Below the pieces are notes generated by a model. That model did not search any database. It was not told the DNA's origin and worked only from the letters and a program-made list of their open reading frames with translations. The translations under genes were made by a program, and so were the position numbers. Positions 26,730-35,431 of a stretch of 64,000 bases of DNA are shown here, piece by piece; position 1 is the first letter of the stretch; each line of letters opens with the position of its first letter. This DNA is from Fictibacillus nanhaiensis (GTDB lineage: Bacteria; Bacillota; Bacilli; Bacillales; Fictibacillaceae): NCBI GenBank assembly GCA_017052515.1, contig JAFHKR010000039.1, positions 682,001 to 746,000 on the forward strand. The letters are read 5' to 3'.

Positions 26730-27176
26730 ATGGGAGTATTTGATGCAATGAATGTATCAGCATCCGGTTTAACCGCTCAGCGGCTTAGAATGGATGTTGC
26801 TTCCTCTAATATGGCAAATGTCGATTCGACACGTGGGGAATATAAGAATGGTGTGTGGGAACCGTATCGACGTAAAATGGTCGTTTTAGGTTCGGGTGAA
26901 TCTAGTTTTAAAAATATGTTTAATAAGGCCGTTAATAACGGAAAAATGGCTGGTGTTAAAGTAAATGGAATTGTGAAAGATGAAACGCCATTCAAAACGG
27001 TTTATCAGCCTGAACATCCTGATGCAAACGAAGAAGGATTTGTTCAGCTTCCGAATGTAGATCCATTAAAAGAGATGGTTGATCTAATGAGTGCTACTCG
27101 ATCTTATGAAGCAAATGTTACAGCACTGAACGCAGCAAAAGGAATGTATTTAAAAGCATTAGAAATTGGCCGTTAG
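26730..27176 (+). CDS. flgC: Flagellar basal-body rod protein FlgC
   Basis: Rod subunit of 148 residues. The start FDAMNVSASGLTAQRLRMDVASSNMANVDST is the flagellar rod signature, and the C-terminal block DLMSATRSYEANVTALNAAKGMYLKALEIGR is the matching FlgC tail. The ATG follows GGTGGGAG, which lies in the end of flgB. It is tightly packed between flgB and fliE. Confidence 0.97.
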   Translation: MGVFDAMNVSASGLTAQRLRMDVASSNMANVDSTRGEYKNGVWEPYRRKMVVLGSGESSFKNMFNKAVNNGKMAGVKVNGIVKDETPFKTVYQPEHPDANEEGFVQLPNVDPLKEMVDLMSATRSYEANVTALNAAKGMYLKALEIGR

Positions 27177-27189
27177 GAGTGTTGAAAAC

Positions 27190-27489
27190 ATGGACAAAAT
27201 ATCAATCGGTTCACTTCAGAATATTAGTAATCCAACTTCCGTTGCAAAAGTGACACCATATGAAGCTCAAGAAGATTTTAAAAGTTACCTTAAAGGTGCG
27301 CTAGAAACGTTGAGTGAAACACAAGCACAATCGAATCAGGCTACTCAAGGTTTGATGAATGGAAATATGGATAACCTCCATCAAGTGATGATTACGGCCG
27401 AAAAAGCAAGTGTGACGATGCAAACAACTCTTGAGATTCGTAATAAAGTTGTTGAGGCCTACCAAGAAATCATGAGGATGCAAGTATAG
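27190..27489 (+). CDS. fliE: Flagellar hook-basal body complex protein FliE
   Basis: Links the MS ring to the rod and is an early export substrate. The 99-residue protein ends with the typical AEKASVTMQTTLEIRNKVVEAYQEIMRMQV. The longer open frame from 27166 overlaps flgC; TAGGAG followed by the ATG at 27190 gives the proper start. A gap of about 80 bases follows before fliF. Confidence 0.96.
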   Translation: MDKISIGSLQNISNPTSVAKVTPYEAQEDFKSYLKGALETLSETQAQSNQATQGLMNGNMDNLHQVMITAEKASVTMQTTLEIRNKVVEAYQEIMRMQV

Positions 27490-27570
27490 TCTCTATTACA
27501 TATTTCGATATTAGCATTCGATTTTGGGGGTAGCTGTTAAAAATTTTTATTGCGTTTATCGGGGGAAAAA

Positions 27571-29163
27571 ATGAAAGAAAAATGGAAAAACATCATCAAG
27601 CAAACGACAGAGCGATTTAAAACTCGTTCCAATGTACAAAAGGGAATGATTCTCGGAGGAATCTTTCTCATAATCACAGCATTCATCTTTGTAACCATCA
27701 TGATGTCATCACCTAACCTTGTTCCTTTGTATTCAAATCTTTCCCCTCAGGAAGCAGGCCAAATACAAGAGAATTTAAATAGCAAAGGTGTCGCGAATGA
27801 AGTCCAAGATGGCGGCAAAACCATACTGGTTCCTGAAGAACAGGTAAACAACCTGCAAGTGCAGCTTGCCGCAGAAGGATTGCCTGAAAGCGGAAATATC
27901 GATTTCTCCTATTTTGGTGAAAAATCAGGTTTTGGAATAACAGATAAAGAATTCGGTGTGTTAGAAAGAGAAGCCACACAAACAGAGATTGCTAGTTTAA
28001 TCAAGAGCATCAACGGGGTTGAAGATGCAAGCGTAATGATCACCTTACCTGAAAGCAGTGTCTGGGTGAATCAAGAAGAAGAGAAAGCATCAGCTTCTGT
28101 TGTTCTTTCTTTAGCAGCGGGAGCTAAATTAAATGAAGATCAAGTGAAAGCACTCTATCATCTCGTTTCAAAGAGTGTGAGTAACCTTCCTATGGAGAAT
28201 ATCGTCATCACAGATCAATACTTTAATTATTACGATTTGAATTCTGTAAACTCTACAGCTTCAGCTTCAAAATACGAAGAGCAGAGAAAGATTAAGCAGG
28301 ATGTTGAAAGAGACTTACAACGAAGAGTTCAACAGATGTTATCAACGATCATGGGACAAGGGAAAGTAGTCGCTACAGTGACAACAGATATTGACTTTAC
28401 GGAAGAAAAACGTGAAGAGAATATTGTAGAGCCTGTTGACAAAGAAAACATGAAAGGCATCGAAGTAAGCGTAGAGCGGATAAGAGAAACGTTTACTGGA
28501 GAAGGTGCAGGAGAAGGTGGAGTCGGGGGGACGGGTGATCAAGAGGTACCTACCTACCCAGGTTCGGCTGCTGGTTCAAACGGAGACTATGAAAAAGTAG
28601 AAGAACGTATCAATAACGAAGTGAACAAGATTCGTAAAGAAATTGTAGAAAGTCCTTATGAGATACGCGATCTAGGTATTCAGGTCATGGTGGAGCCTCC
28701 AACTCCTAATAAACCAGAATCATTACCACAAGAAAGATTAGATGATATTGAACAAATTTTGAGTGCAATCGTAAGAACAAGTATCTCTAAAGATATTAAT
28801 GAAACATTATCAGAAGATGATATACAAGAAAAAATATTTGTATCTGCACAGCCGTTCAACGGCAAGCAAGAAGTAAGCAAAGCGTCTACAGGTATTCCAT
28901 TCTGGATCTACATTGTCGGTGGCATCTTATTAATCGTCATTATTCTATTAATCTTCCTGCTGTCTCGAAAAAGAAAAACAGAGACTGATACCAAGATTGA
29001 AGAATTCGAGATGGATGAGCCACAAGAGTCTTACTACGTGCCTGATGTAAACCAAGAAAAAGGTTCTGAAGGAACCGTTCGTAAGGAACAATTAGAAAGA
29101 ATGGCAAAAGAAAAGCCGGAAGAATTCGCTAAATTAGTTAGAACATGGATTTCAGAGGAGTAA
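27571..29163 (+). CDS. fliF: Flagellar MS-ring protein FliF
   Basis: Builds the MS ring in the cytoplasmic membrane, the base on which switch and export gate assemble. The 530-residue protein has a first membrane segment at about residues 28-45 (MILGGIFLIITAFIFVTIMM), then ring-building motifs (YSNLSPQEAGQIQENLNSKG), a variable glycine-rich stretch near 310-335, a second membrane segment near 447-467, and the C-terminal FliG-binding tail EFAKLVRTWISEE. CGGGGGA lies inside the upstream extension and is well spaced for the ATG at 27571. Confidence 0.97.
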   Translation: MKEKWKNIIKQTTERFKTRSNVQKGMILGGIFLIITAFIFVTIMMSSPNLVPLYSNLSPQEAGQIQENLNSKGVANEVQDGGKTILVPEEQVNNLQVQLAAEGLPESGNIDFSYFGEKSGFGITDKEFGVLEREATQTEIASLIKSINGVEDASVMITLPESSVWVNQEEEKASASVVLSLAAGAKLNEDQVKALYHLVSKSVSNLPMENIVITDQYFNYYDLNSVNSTASASKYEEQRKIKQDVERDLQRRVQQMLSTIMGQGKVVATVTTDIDFTEEKREENIVEPVDKENMKGIEVSVERIRETFTGEGAGEGGVGGTGDQEVPTYPGSAAGSNGDYEKVEERINNEVNKIRKEIVESPYEIRDLGIQVMVEPPTPNKPESLPQERLDDIEQILSAIVRTSISKDINETLSEDDIQEKIFVSAQPFNGKQEVSKASTGIPFWIYIVGGILLIVIILLIFLLSRKRKTETDTKIEEFEMDEPQESYYVPDVNQEKGSEGTVRKEQLERMAKEKPEEFAKLVRTWISEE

Positions 29164-29177
29164 GGAGGTAACGAACG

Positions 29178-30191
29178 ATGGCAAAAGGCATGAAAGAACT
29201 TTCTGGGAAAGAGAAAGCGGCAATCCTCGTTATCTCTTTAGGTCCAGATGTAGCTGCTCAAGTATATAAACATTTAAGTGAAGAAGAGATTGAAAGATTA
29301 ACACTTCAAATCTCACAAGTTAGAAAAGTAGATTCAACATTAAAAGATGAGATCATCACACAATTTCATCAGTTAGCTCTTGCGCAAGATTATATTACCC
29401 AAGGTGGAATCGGCTATGCGAAGACGGTACTCGAAAAAGCGGTAGGTAAAGACGAAGCGATGCAGATCATCAACCGTTTAACATCCACTTTACAAGTGAG
29501 GCCGTTTGACTTCGCTCGAAAAGCAGATCCGGGACAGATATTAAACTTTATACAAAACGAGCACCCTCAAACGATTGCTCTGATTCTGTCTTACTTGGAT
29601 TCATCACAGGCTGGGCAGATTCTCTCTGAACTTCCACAAGAGATGCAAGCTGATATAGCGAAAAGGATCGCATTAATGGATCGAACATCTCCTGAAGTGA
29701 TTAATGAAGTGGAACAGATCTTAGAAAGAAAGTTATCTGCTACTGTTACACAGGATTTCACACAAGCTGGTGGAGTAGAAGCCGTTGTGGAGGTGCTAAA
29801 CGGTGTAGACCGTAGTACTGAACGGACGATCCTGGATGCACTTGAAATACAAGATCCTGAGTTAGCGGAAGAGATCAAGAAAAGAATGTTTGTCTTTGAA
29901 GATATCGTTACGCTTGATAATCGTGCGATTCAAAGAGTTATTCGTGAAGTGCAGAACGAGGATCTACTCCTTGCTTTACGTGCATCTAGCGAGGAAGTAA
30001 AAGAAGTGATGTTCAATAACATGTCACAACGTATGGCTGAAAACTTTAAAGAAGAAATGGAATTTATGGGTCCTGTTCGACTTCGTGATGTAGAAGAAGC
30101 TCAGTCTAGAATCGTTGGAACCATCAGAAGACTTGAAGAAGCCGGAGAGCTCGTGATCGCTCGAGGCGGAGGAGATGATGTGATTGTCTAA
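29178..30191 (+). CDS. fliG: Flagellar motor switch protein FliG
   Basis: Rotor subunit that meets the stator and sets torque direction. The 337 residues have three armadillo-like domains. The N-terminal part (LSGKEKAAILVISLGPDVAAQVYKHLSEEEIERL) binds FliF. The middle domain has EHPQTIALILSYL. The C-terminal domain carries charged torque residues (MFVFEDIVTLDNRAIQRVIREV) and ends in VRLRDVEEAQSRIVGTIRRLEEAGE. The ATG follows AAGGAGG. It overlaps fliH by 8 bases. Confidence 0.98.
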   Translation: MAKGMKELSGKEKAAILVISLGPDVAAQVYKHLSEEEIERLTLQISQVRKVDSTLKDEIITQFHQLALAQDYITQGGIGYAKTVLEKAVGKDEAMQIINRLTSTLQVRPFDFARKADPGQILNFIQNEHPQTIALILSYLDSSQAGQILSELPQEMQADIAKRIALMDRTSPEVINEVEQILERKLSATVTQDFTQAGGVEAVVEVLNGVDRSTERTILDALEIQDPELAEEIKKRMFVFEDIVTLDNRAIQRVIREVQNEDLLLALRASSEEVKEVMFNNMSQRMAENFKEEMEFMGPVRLRDVEEAQSRIVGTIRRLEEAGELVIARGGGDDVIV

Positions 30192-30981
30192 AGTCATAAA
30201 ATCTTTTCACGATCACAAAGAGAAGTCTGAAACAAGCGAAGTCGTTATAGGAATTCAGTCACTTTCATTATTTAAAACGAAAAACCATGCAATTTTAGAA
30301 GTAGAGGACGAAGAATCGAAGGTCATCTACATTAAAAATCAAGCGTATAACCTGCTTGAAGAAGCAAAAAGAGAGGCTGCTTCTATAACGAAGGAAGCAG
30401 AAGAATACAAAGAGGCCCATATAAAAAGGTTAGCTGAGGAAGAGACTCTCTGGAAAGAGAAGTTAGAAGCGGCTTATGAACAAGCGAAGCATGAAGGATA
30501 TGACGCTGGCTTTCAAAATGGTCTAGAGCAAGGGCACGAAAGCTGGGCTTCACAATTGAATGAAGTCAAGAGCTTTATAGATACATTGAGGAACGATTAC
30601 CATAACATCTTAAGTGAAGCAGAGCCACAGATGACCATTCTTGCCATGGCAGCCGCTGAAAAAATCTTAGGAGAAACGTTACGACATGCTCCTGAAACAT
30701 GGATTTCTATCGTAAAGAAACTTGTTAAAGAAGCTCGAGAGTTTGAAGAGATCAAACTATATGTTCCTCCACATTGGTTTGAACTCACTCAAAACCATCG
30801 TGAAGAACTAAAGAACATTCTTCAATCGACAGCGACTCTTTTCATCTATCCAGATGAGAACTTGACCGAGAATGGTGCAATAATCGAGTTTCCTTTTGGG
30901 AAGATCGATGCAACACTTGACGTTCAGCTTAAAGAGCTTCGTGAAAAATTGCTAGAACAACTTGAGGTGTCAGATCAATGA
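30184..30981 (+). CDS. fliH: Flagellar export ATPase regulator FliH
   Basis: Binds and restrains the FliI ATPase and brings it to the export gate. The 265-residue protein has a coiled-coil middle rich in Ala, Glu and Lys (about 55-140) with GxxxG-like spacing in YDAGFQNGLEQGHESW. The C-terminal domain includes LAMAAAEKILGETL and DENLTENGAIIEFPFGKIDATLDVQLKEL. The start is TTG, backed by GGAGGAG within fliG. Its stop overlaps the fliI start (ATGA). Confidence 0.94.
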   Translation: MSKVIKSFHDHKEKSETSEVVIGIQSLSLFKTKNHAILEVEDEESKVIYIKNQAYNLLEEAKREAASITKEAEEYKEAHIKRLAEEETLWKEKLEAAYEQAKHEGYDAGFQNGLEQGHESWASQLNEVKSFIDTLRNDYHNILSEAEPQMTILAMAAAEKILGETLRHAPETWISIVKKLVKEAREFEEIKLYVPPHWFELTQNHREELKNILQSTATLFIYPDENLTENGAIIEFPFGKIDATLDVQLKELREKLLEQLEVSDQ

Positions 30982-32294
30982 ACGTGGAACACATGATCGA
31001 GTCCCTTCAATCAATCGATTCCTATAAAAGATATGGAAAAGTGATTCGAGTTGTAGGCTTAATGATCGAATCTAAAGGACCAAAAACGTCTATCGGTGAG
31101 GTCTGTTATATCCACATGGGGAACAACAAGCAAAAAATTAAAGCAGAAGTAGTCGGCTTTCAGGAAGAAAATGTTTTGTTGATGCCGTTTACGTATGTAA
31201 AGCATATTGCAGTTGGCAGTTTGGTAGAAGCCACACATCGTGCGCTAGAAATAAAGGTTGGACCTTCTTTGATCGGAAAAGTACTTGATGGTATGGGTGT
31301 TCCATTGGATGGTTCTCCTCTACCTCGCGGATTGTTTCGTTATCCTTCAGAGAACGAGCCGCCTAATCCAATGGAAAGACCAAGAATTCATGAAAGTATT
31401 CAGCTTGGTATCCGGTCGATCGATAGTTTGCTAACCGTGGGAAAAGGACAGCGGGTAGGTATTTTTGCTGGGAGTGGTGTAGGTAAGAGTACGCTGCTCG
31501 GTATGGTAGCACGTAATTCGACAGCTGATCTAAATGTGATCGCACTAATCGGTGAACGAGGACGTGAAGTTCTTGACTTTATCGAGCGAGATCTAGGTGA
31601 AGAAGGTTTGAAGCGATCTATTGTAATCGTTGCGACTTCCGATCAACCCGCATTAATGCGGATAAAAGGTGCATTGACGGCAACGAGCATCGCTGAGTAT
31701 TTTCGAGACCAGGGCAAGAACGTCATGTTGATGATGGATTCTGTAACACGCGTGGCTATGGCTCAACGTGAGATCGGCCTAGCTGTTGGAGAGCCACCAA
31801 CAACAAAGGGATACACACCTAGCGTCTTTGCGGTTCTTCCAAAATTGTTAGAGCGTTCTGGAACGAATAAGAACGGAACGATTACAGCTTTTTATACCGT
31901 TTTAGTGGATGGAGACGATTTTAACGAACCGATCTCAGATACTGTCCGAGGCATTCTGGATGGACATTTTATCTTAGATCGAAACTTAGCCAATAAAGGA
32001 CAGTTTCCTGCTGTTAATATTCTTAAGAGTATAAGCAGGGTGATGAATGATATTGTTCCGAAAGAACATCGGCAAGCGGCTGAACGTCTTCGAGAACTTC
32101 TTTCATCCTATGTGGAAGCAGAGGACTTGATCAACATTGGCGCATACAAAAGGGGTTCTTCTAAATCAGTGGATGAAGCCATTCAGATGTACCCTAGCAT
32201 TCTGGCGTTTCTTAAACAGCAAGTAGATGAAGATGTTAGTTATGAACAAGCTCTAGAGCGGCTGTTGATTGAATTTGGGAAGGATGAACGTTGA
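30978..32294 (+). CDS. fliI: Flagellum-specific ATPase FliI
   Basis: Hexameric ATPase of the flagellar type III export apparatus, related to F1-beta. The 438 residues show Walker A GIFAGSGVGKSTL near 165, Walker B region VMLMMDSVTRVAMAQREIGLAVGEPPTTKGYTPS near 250, and GSGTN-like LLERSGTNKNGTITAFYTVLVDGDD. The ATG overlaps the end of fliH by four bases. fliJ starts on its last base (TGATG). Confidence 0.98.
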   Translation: MNVEHMIESLQSIDSYKRYGKVIRVVGLMIESKGPKTSIGEVCYIHMGNNKQKIKAEVVGFQEENVLLMPFTYVKHIAVGSLVEATHRALEIKVGPSLIGKVLDGMGVPLDGSPLPRGLFRYPSENEPPNPMERPRIHESIQLGIRSIDSLLTVGKGQRVGIFAGSGVGKSTLLGMVARNSTADLNVIALIGERGREVLDFIERDLGEEGLKRSIVIVATSDQPALMRIKGALTATSIAEYFRDQGKNVMLMMDSVTRVAMAQREIGLAVGEPPTTKGYTPSVFAVLPKLLERSGTNKNGTITAFYTVLVDGDDFNEPISDTVRGILDGHFILDRNLANKGQFPAVNILKSISRVMNDIVPKEHRQAAERLRELLSSYVEAEDLINIGAYKRGSSKSVDEAIQMYPSILAFLKQQVDEDVSYEQALERLLIEFGKDER

Positions 32295-32731
32295 TGTCAT
32301 TTCATTTTTCTATGGAAAAGGTATTGTCTGTTAAACAAAAAGAAAAAGAATCGATTGAACAAGAATTAGGAGAAGCTGTGCAAGCATTTGAGAGCATAGC
32401 AGAAGAGATATACAGTCTCCTGAAAAGGAAAGAAGACATCGAGAACCAATCGAACTATACCTTTCAACAAAGAATCGTAGTAAACGATCTACAGAATACA
32501 CAGCGTTTTCTTTTGTCGATGACGAACAAGATCAAAGAATTACAGCCGCTGTTACAACGAGCAAGAGAGAGAATGCACGTTATTCAGCAAAGATTATTGC
32601 AGCAGTCCATTGAAGTGAAAAAATACGAAAAGCTAAAAGAAAGACAACTCATCGCATATAGAGTGGAAGTTGCTTCTTATGAAAGTAAGCAGAACGACGA
32701 ATTTTCGGTATTGCGTTTTGCGAAGTCGTAA
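32294..32731 (+). CDS. fliJ: Flagellar export protein FliJ
   Basis: Small coiled-coil protein that fits into the FliI ring and couples export to proton flow. The 145-residue sequence is almost entirely helical, with heptad patterns (KQKEKESIEQELGEAVQAFESIAEEIYSLL). It starts MSFHFSMEKVLSVKQKE, as expected for FliJ. The ATG at 32294 is preceded by GGGAAGGATG; a TTG one codon earlier is in frame but less likely. Confidence 0.92.
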   Translation: MSFHFSMEKVLSVKQKEKESIEQELGEAVQAFESIAEEIYSLLKRKEDIENQSNYTFQQRIVVNDLQNTQRFLLSMTNKIKELQPLLQRARERMHVIQQRLLQQSIEVKKYEKLKERQLIAYRVEVASYESKQNDEFSVLRFAKS

Positions 32732-32748
32732 ATAAATCAGGTGATCAG

Positions 32749-33315
32749 ATGAAACAGAACGAAAAATCCAGCAGAATGGTTTGGTTTTTATTAGTAATCT
32801 TCGTCCCTTTCGTTTTTGCACTGACTGTTTTCGGAATCGTCCTTTCTTTTATGGGAGTGAACGTTTGGGAAGAAGCAAAAAACACGGGTAAGAATATACC
32901 CATTATCAAAAATGTTTTTAGCGAGAAAACGGATGTGGCTGTAACAAGCAATGTACAAGATAAGCAATGGAAATCAAAGTTCGATGAACAAGAAGATTAC
33001 ATTAAAGTACTATCCGCTGATCTGCAAAAGAAAGAAAAAGAAGTTACCGATCTAAAAAGCAATATTGCCGTCTTAGAAAAGCAAGTGGAAGATGCAGAAA
33101 CGACTGTAAAAGAGGAAGAGAATGAACAAGTAAAAAAGATTTATGAAGCCATGTCAGCAAAAGATGCTGCAGCTGTTATGTCAGAGATGAACAATAATCA
33201 GATCATGGGCATCTTGATGCTTTTACAGTCTGAAACGCAAGCTGAGATCCTTTCCAAACTTGATGCAAAACGTGCAGCCGAGCTTACGGTTCTAATGGCA
33301 AACAAAACGCTATAA
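32749..33315 (+). CDS. MotE-type flagellar protein YlxF
   Basis: A 188-residue protein at the ylxF position. It has one membrane segment near residues 10-33 (MVWFLLVIFVPFVFALTVFGIVLSF), a coiled coil at about 75-125, and a C-terminal MgtE N-domain-like motif (IYEAMSAKDAAAVMSEMNNNQIMGILMLLQSETQAEILSKLDAKRAAELT). Such proteins are annotated MotE in several groups and are thought to act as a chaperone or stabiliser of the motor. The exact role in Bacillus is unproven. It lies between fliJ and fliK. Confidence 0.88.
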   Translation: MKQNEKSSRMVWFLLVIFVPFVFALTVFGIVLSFMGVNVWEEAKNTGKNIPIIKNVFSEKTDVAVTSNVQDKQWKSKFDEQEDYIKVLSADLQKKEKEVTDLKSNIAVLEKQVEDAETTVKEEENEQVKKIYEAMSAKDAAAVMSEMNNNQIMGILMLLQSETQAEILSKLDAKRAAELTVLMANKTL

Positions 33316-33332
33316 AAGGAGGTGTGAAAAAC

Positions 33333-34502
33333 GTGCAATTAATGATTTCGCAGCCAGCGGCTTCAGGAGTGCAGTCTTCACCAGTATCTGGATCTGCTCA
33401 GAAAAATAGCAACATAGATTCTCTCTTTTCTCAACTGCTAGCATCTTCAGCTACTGAAAACGAGGGAGTAACAGAAGGTTTAGGAGAAATGATCGCAAGT
33501 ATTCTAGGTAACATTGAGGGACTTGAATGGAGTTCAGAACTATTAGATAACGAAACTGTTCAATCATTATTAAACGATCTACCGCCTGAAATGAAAGAAG
33601 TGGTTGAGAAACTTCTTGAAAGCGAGATTGATTTTTCAGATATTGCAATAAACCCTTCGCCTGAGATGAAGCTAGCTCTATTGTTACAGCTTGTTGTTAA
33701 TGAAGAAGTTGAGCCATTCTCGCAAAAAGACCAGAAGCAGATCACAGAAATGATCAGCCGATGGTTTCCAGGAGTAAAGCTTGACCAAAAAGATTCTCTA
33801 ACAAAACAAACAGAGCAGATTTTTGGAGAGATTAAAAAGCTTCTAAGCGAATCATCGAGTAATGATAAGAATACTTTCTTAAAAGTTTTTGAGACACTCT
33901 CGGCCGAAAAAAAGGTGAAGAGCTTTGCGGACCAAGCTTTTCAGCGATACCTACCAACAGCAAAGTCAGTGGAAACTAATGTTTCAGCTTCTAAAGATCT
34001 TCAAACGGTACAGAGTCCACTTTCTCCTATAGAACAATGGACATTGAAAGTGCCTGTTACAGGAGGGGAAGGACAGAAGGAGCAGTTTGTTCGTGAGGTT
34101 CAACAAATTATATCAAGAGGAAAACTGTTCGTTACAGAATCTGGATTTACAAAGATGCAGATTCGATTAACACCTGAACATCTCGGCAATATAGAGATTC
34201 AACTGATCCAAAAACATGGTGAGATCACAGCAAAGATCATTGCATCCAGCCAAGGTGCGAAAGATGCCTTGGATAGTCAGCTCACACAATTAAAACAAGC
34301 TTTCACAAGTCAAGATATAGATTTTGAAAAGATCGATGTCTTTCTTAACGGAGACGAACAGACCTTTGATTTCCGTGATCAACATAATCAAGGATATGAA
34401 GATCAACAGCATGCAGATGAGAACATGTCTGAAGATGAGAAATCAGATCATCTATCATTCGATGAACAATTATCGCAGATGGTATTAAACGAAAAGGTGT
34501 GA
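33333..34502 (+). CDS. fliK: Flagellar hook-length control protein FliK
   Basis: Molecular ruler that is exported during hook growth and switches the gate via FlhB. The 389-residue protein has a poorly conserved, polar N-terminal two thirds. The conserved hook-length C-domain includes MQIRLTPEHLGNIEIQLIQKHGEITAKIIASSQGAKDALDSQLTQLKQAF near 270-320. The GGAGG at 33318-33322 overlaps the longest frame; GTG at 33333 is well spaced from it, and ATG at 33342 is an alternative. Compare the FliK-like protein at 13421-14887. Confidence 0.92.
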   Translation: MQLMISQPAASGVQSSPVSGSAQKNSNIDSLFSQLLASSATENEGVTEGLGEMIASILGNIEGLEWSSELLDNETVQSLLNDLPPEMKEVVEKLLESEIDFSDIAINPSPEMKLALLLQLVVNEEVEPFSQKDQKQITEMISRWFPGVKLDQKDSLTKQTEQIFGEIKKLLSESSSNDKNTFLKVFETLSAEKKVKSFADQAFQRYLPTAKSVETNVSASKDLQTVQSPLSPIEQWTLKVPVTGGEGQKEQFVREVQQIISRGKLFVTESGFTKMQIRLTPEHLGNIEIQLIQKHGEITAKIIASSQGAKDALDSQLTQLKQAFTSQDIDFEKIDVFLNGDEQTFDFRDQHNQGYEDQQHADENMSEDEKSDHLSFDEQLSQMVLNEKV

Positions 34503-34508
34503 TGAGTG

Positions 34509-34961
34509 ATGACTAAGATTTCTGAAGATCTGATGCTTTCTAATCATCAAGCAAAAACAAAGCAGACAGGATCAAACATTTTAGGAAAAGATGATTTTCT
34601 AAAGATATTAATCACGCAGCTTCAAAACCAAGACCCTACAAGTCCAATGCAAGACCGAGAGTTTATCGCACAGATGGCAAGCTTTTCATCACTAGAACAG
34701 ATGACAAACATGAACCAAACGATGCAGCAATTTTTATCGTTCCAAACAGAATCTTCACTATTACAACAAAGTCAGATGATCGGTAAACAAGTAACCTACG
34801 AAACGGAAACAGTGGACGCAGAGGGTAATAAAAAGATTGAAGAAAAAGAAGCTGTAGTGAAATCGGTGTTGTTTGAAAAAGGATCTGTCATGTTGGAAAT
34901 GAGTGATGGGACAAAGATCACAAGTTACCAAGTGATAAAAATAACACATCAGGCAAAGTAA
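34509..34961 (+). CDS. flgD: Flagellar hook assembly (scaffolding) protein FlgD
   Basis: Hook cap that lets hook subunits polymerise. The 150-residue protein is short, as in Bacillus. It contains the strong FlgD block [45 protein letters not shown], followed by a beta-rich C-terminal half ([12 protein letters not shown]). GTG at 34506 and ATG at 34509 are adjacent; the ATG is chosen for spacing from AAAAGGTG. It overlaps nothing and is followed after 12 bases by the next gene. Confidence 0.95.
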   Translation: MTKISEDLMLSNHQAKTKQTGSNILGKDDFLKILITQLQNQDPTSPMQDREFIAQMASFSSLEQMTNMNQTMQQFLSFQTESSLLQQSQMIGKQVTYETETVDAEGNKKIEEKEAVVKSVLFEKGSVMLEMSDGTKITSYQVIKITHQAK

Positions 34962-34973
34962 GGAGTGGATAAC

Positions 34974-35348
34974 ATGAGCGAACGTATACACGCTCATCAA
35001 TTGTACCAGCCGATGCTTTATCCGAAACATCGACAGCAGAAAAAAATAGATCAATCTTTTCAGTCAGTATTTCATAAAGAGCTTGAGAACCAACTCACGG
35101 TTAGTAAACACGCTCAAAAAAGACTGCAAGATAGAAATATTAAGATATCAGAAACAAGCTGGAACAACATAAGCAAAAAGGTGATCGAAGCGGGACAAAA
35201 AGGTATTAAAGATTCATTAGTGATCATGAAGAATGTCACGCTAGTCGTGAATGCGCCAAATCAAACCGTGATTACAGCGTTAGATCGAAACGAAAGTACA
35301 TCTCAGATCTTTACGAACATCAATGGTGCCATCGTCATAGACGAATAA
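34974..35348 (+). CDS. TIGR02530-type flagellar operon protein
   Basis: A 124-residue protein that recurs between flgD and flgE in Bacillota flagellar operons and is known as the TIGR02530/flg_new family; its function is unknown. Visible features are a charged N-terminus, the motif SKHAQKRLQDRNIKIS near 65, and a beta-rich C-terminal part (DSLVIMKNVTLVVNAPNQTVITALDR, then TNINGAIVID). The ATG at 34974 has AAGGAG eight bases upstream; that site overlaps the earlier in-frame GTG. Confidence 0.85.
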   Translation: MSERIHAHQLYQPMLYPKHRQQKKIDQSFQSVFHKELENQLTVSKHAQKRLQDRNIKISETSWNNISKKVIEAGQKGIKDSLVIMKNVTLVVNAPNQTVITALDRNESTSQIFTNINGAIVIDE

Positions 35349-35431
35349 ACGAGCTGGACCTTTACAGGAGGCTCACAAAACTGCCGATTGTTAGAAGCAG
35401 TTAATAAACCAAGTAAGGGAGATAAAAACAA
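35349..35431 (+). promoter_or_regulatory. Structured gap before the hook gene
   Basis: The 83-base gap contains a small hairpin with GAGC (35351-35354) and GCTC (35371-35374) enclosing CCT/AGG. A second hairpin has AACTGC (35379-35384) and GCAGTT (35397-35402). A consensus AGGAGG (35366-35371) lies about 60 bases before the flgE ATG without a usable ATG, GTG or TTG at normal distance. The operative ribosome-binding site for flgE is probably the later AAGGGAG. Confidence 0.4.
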
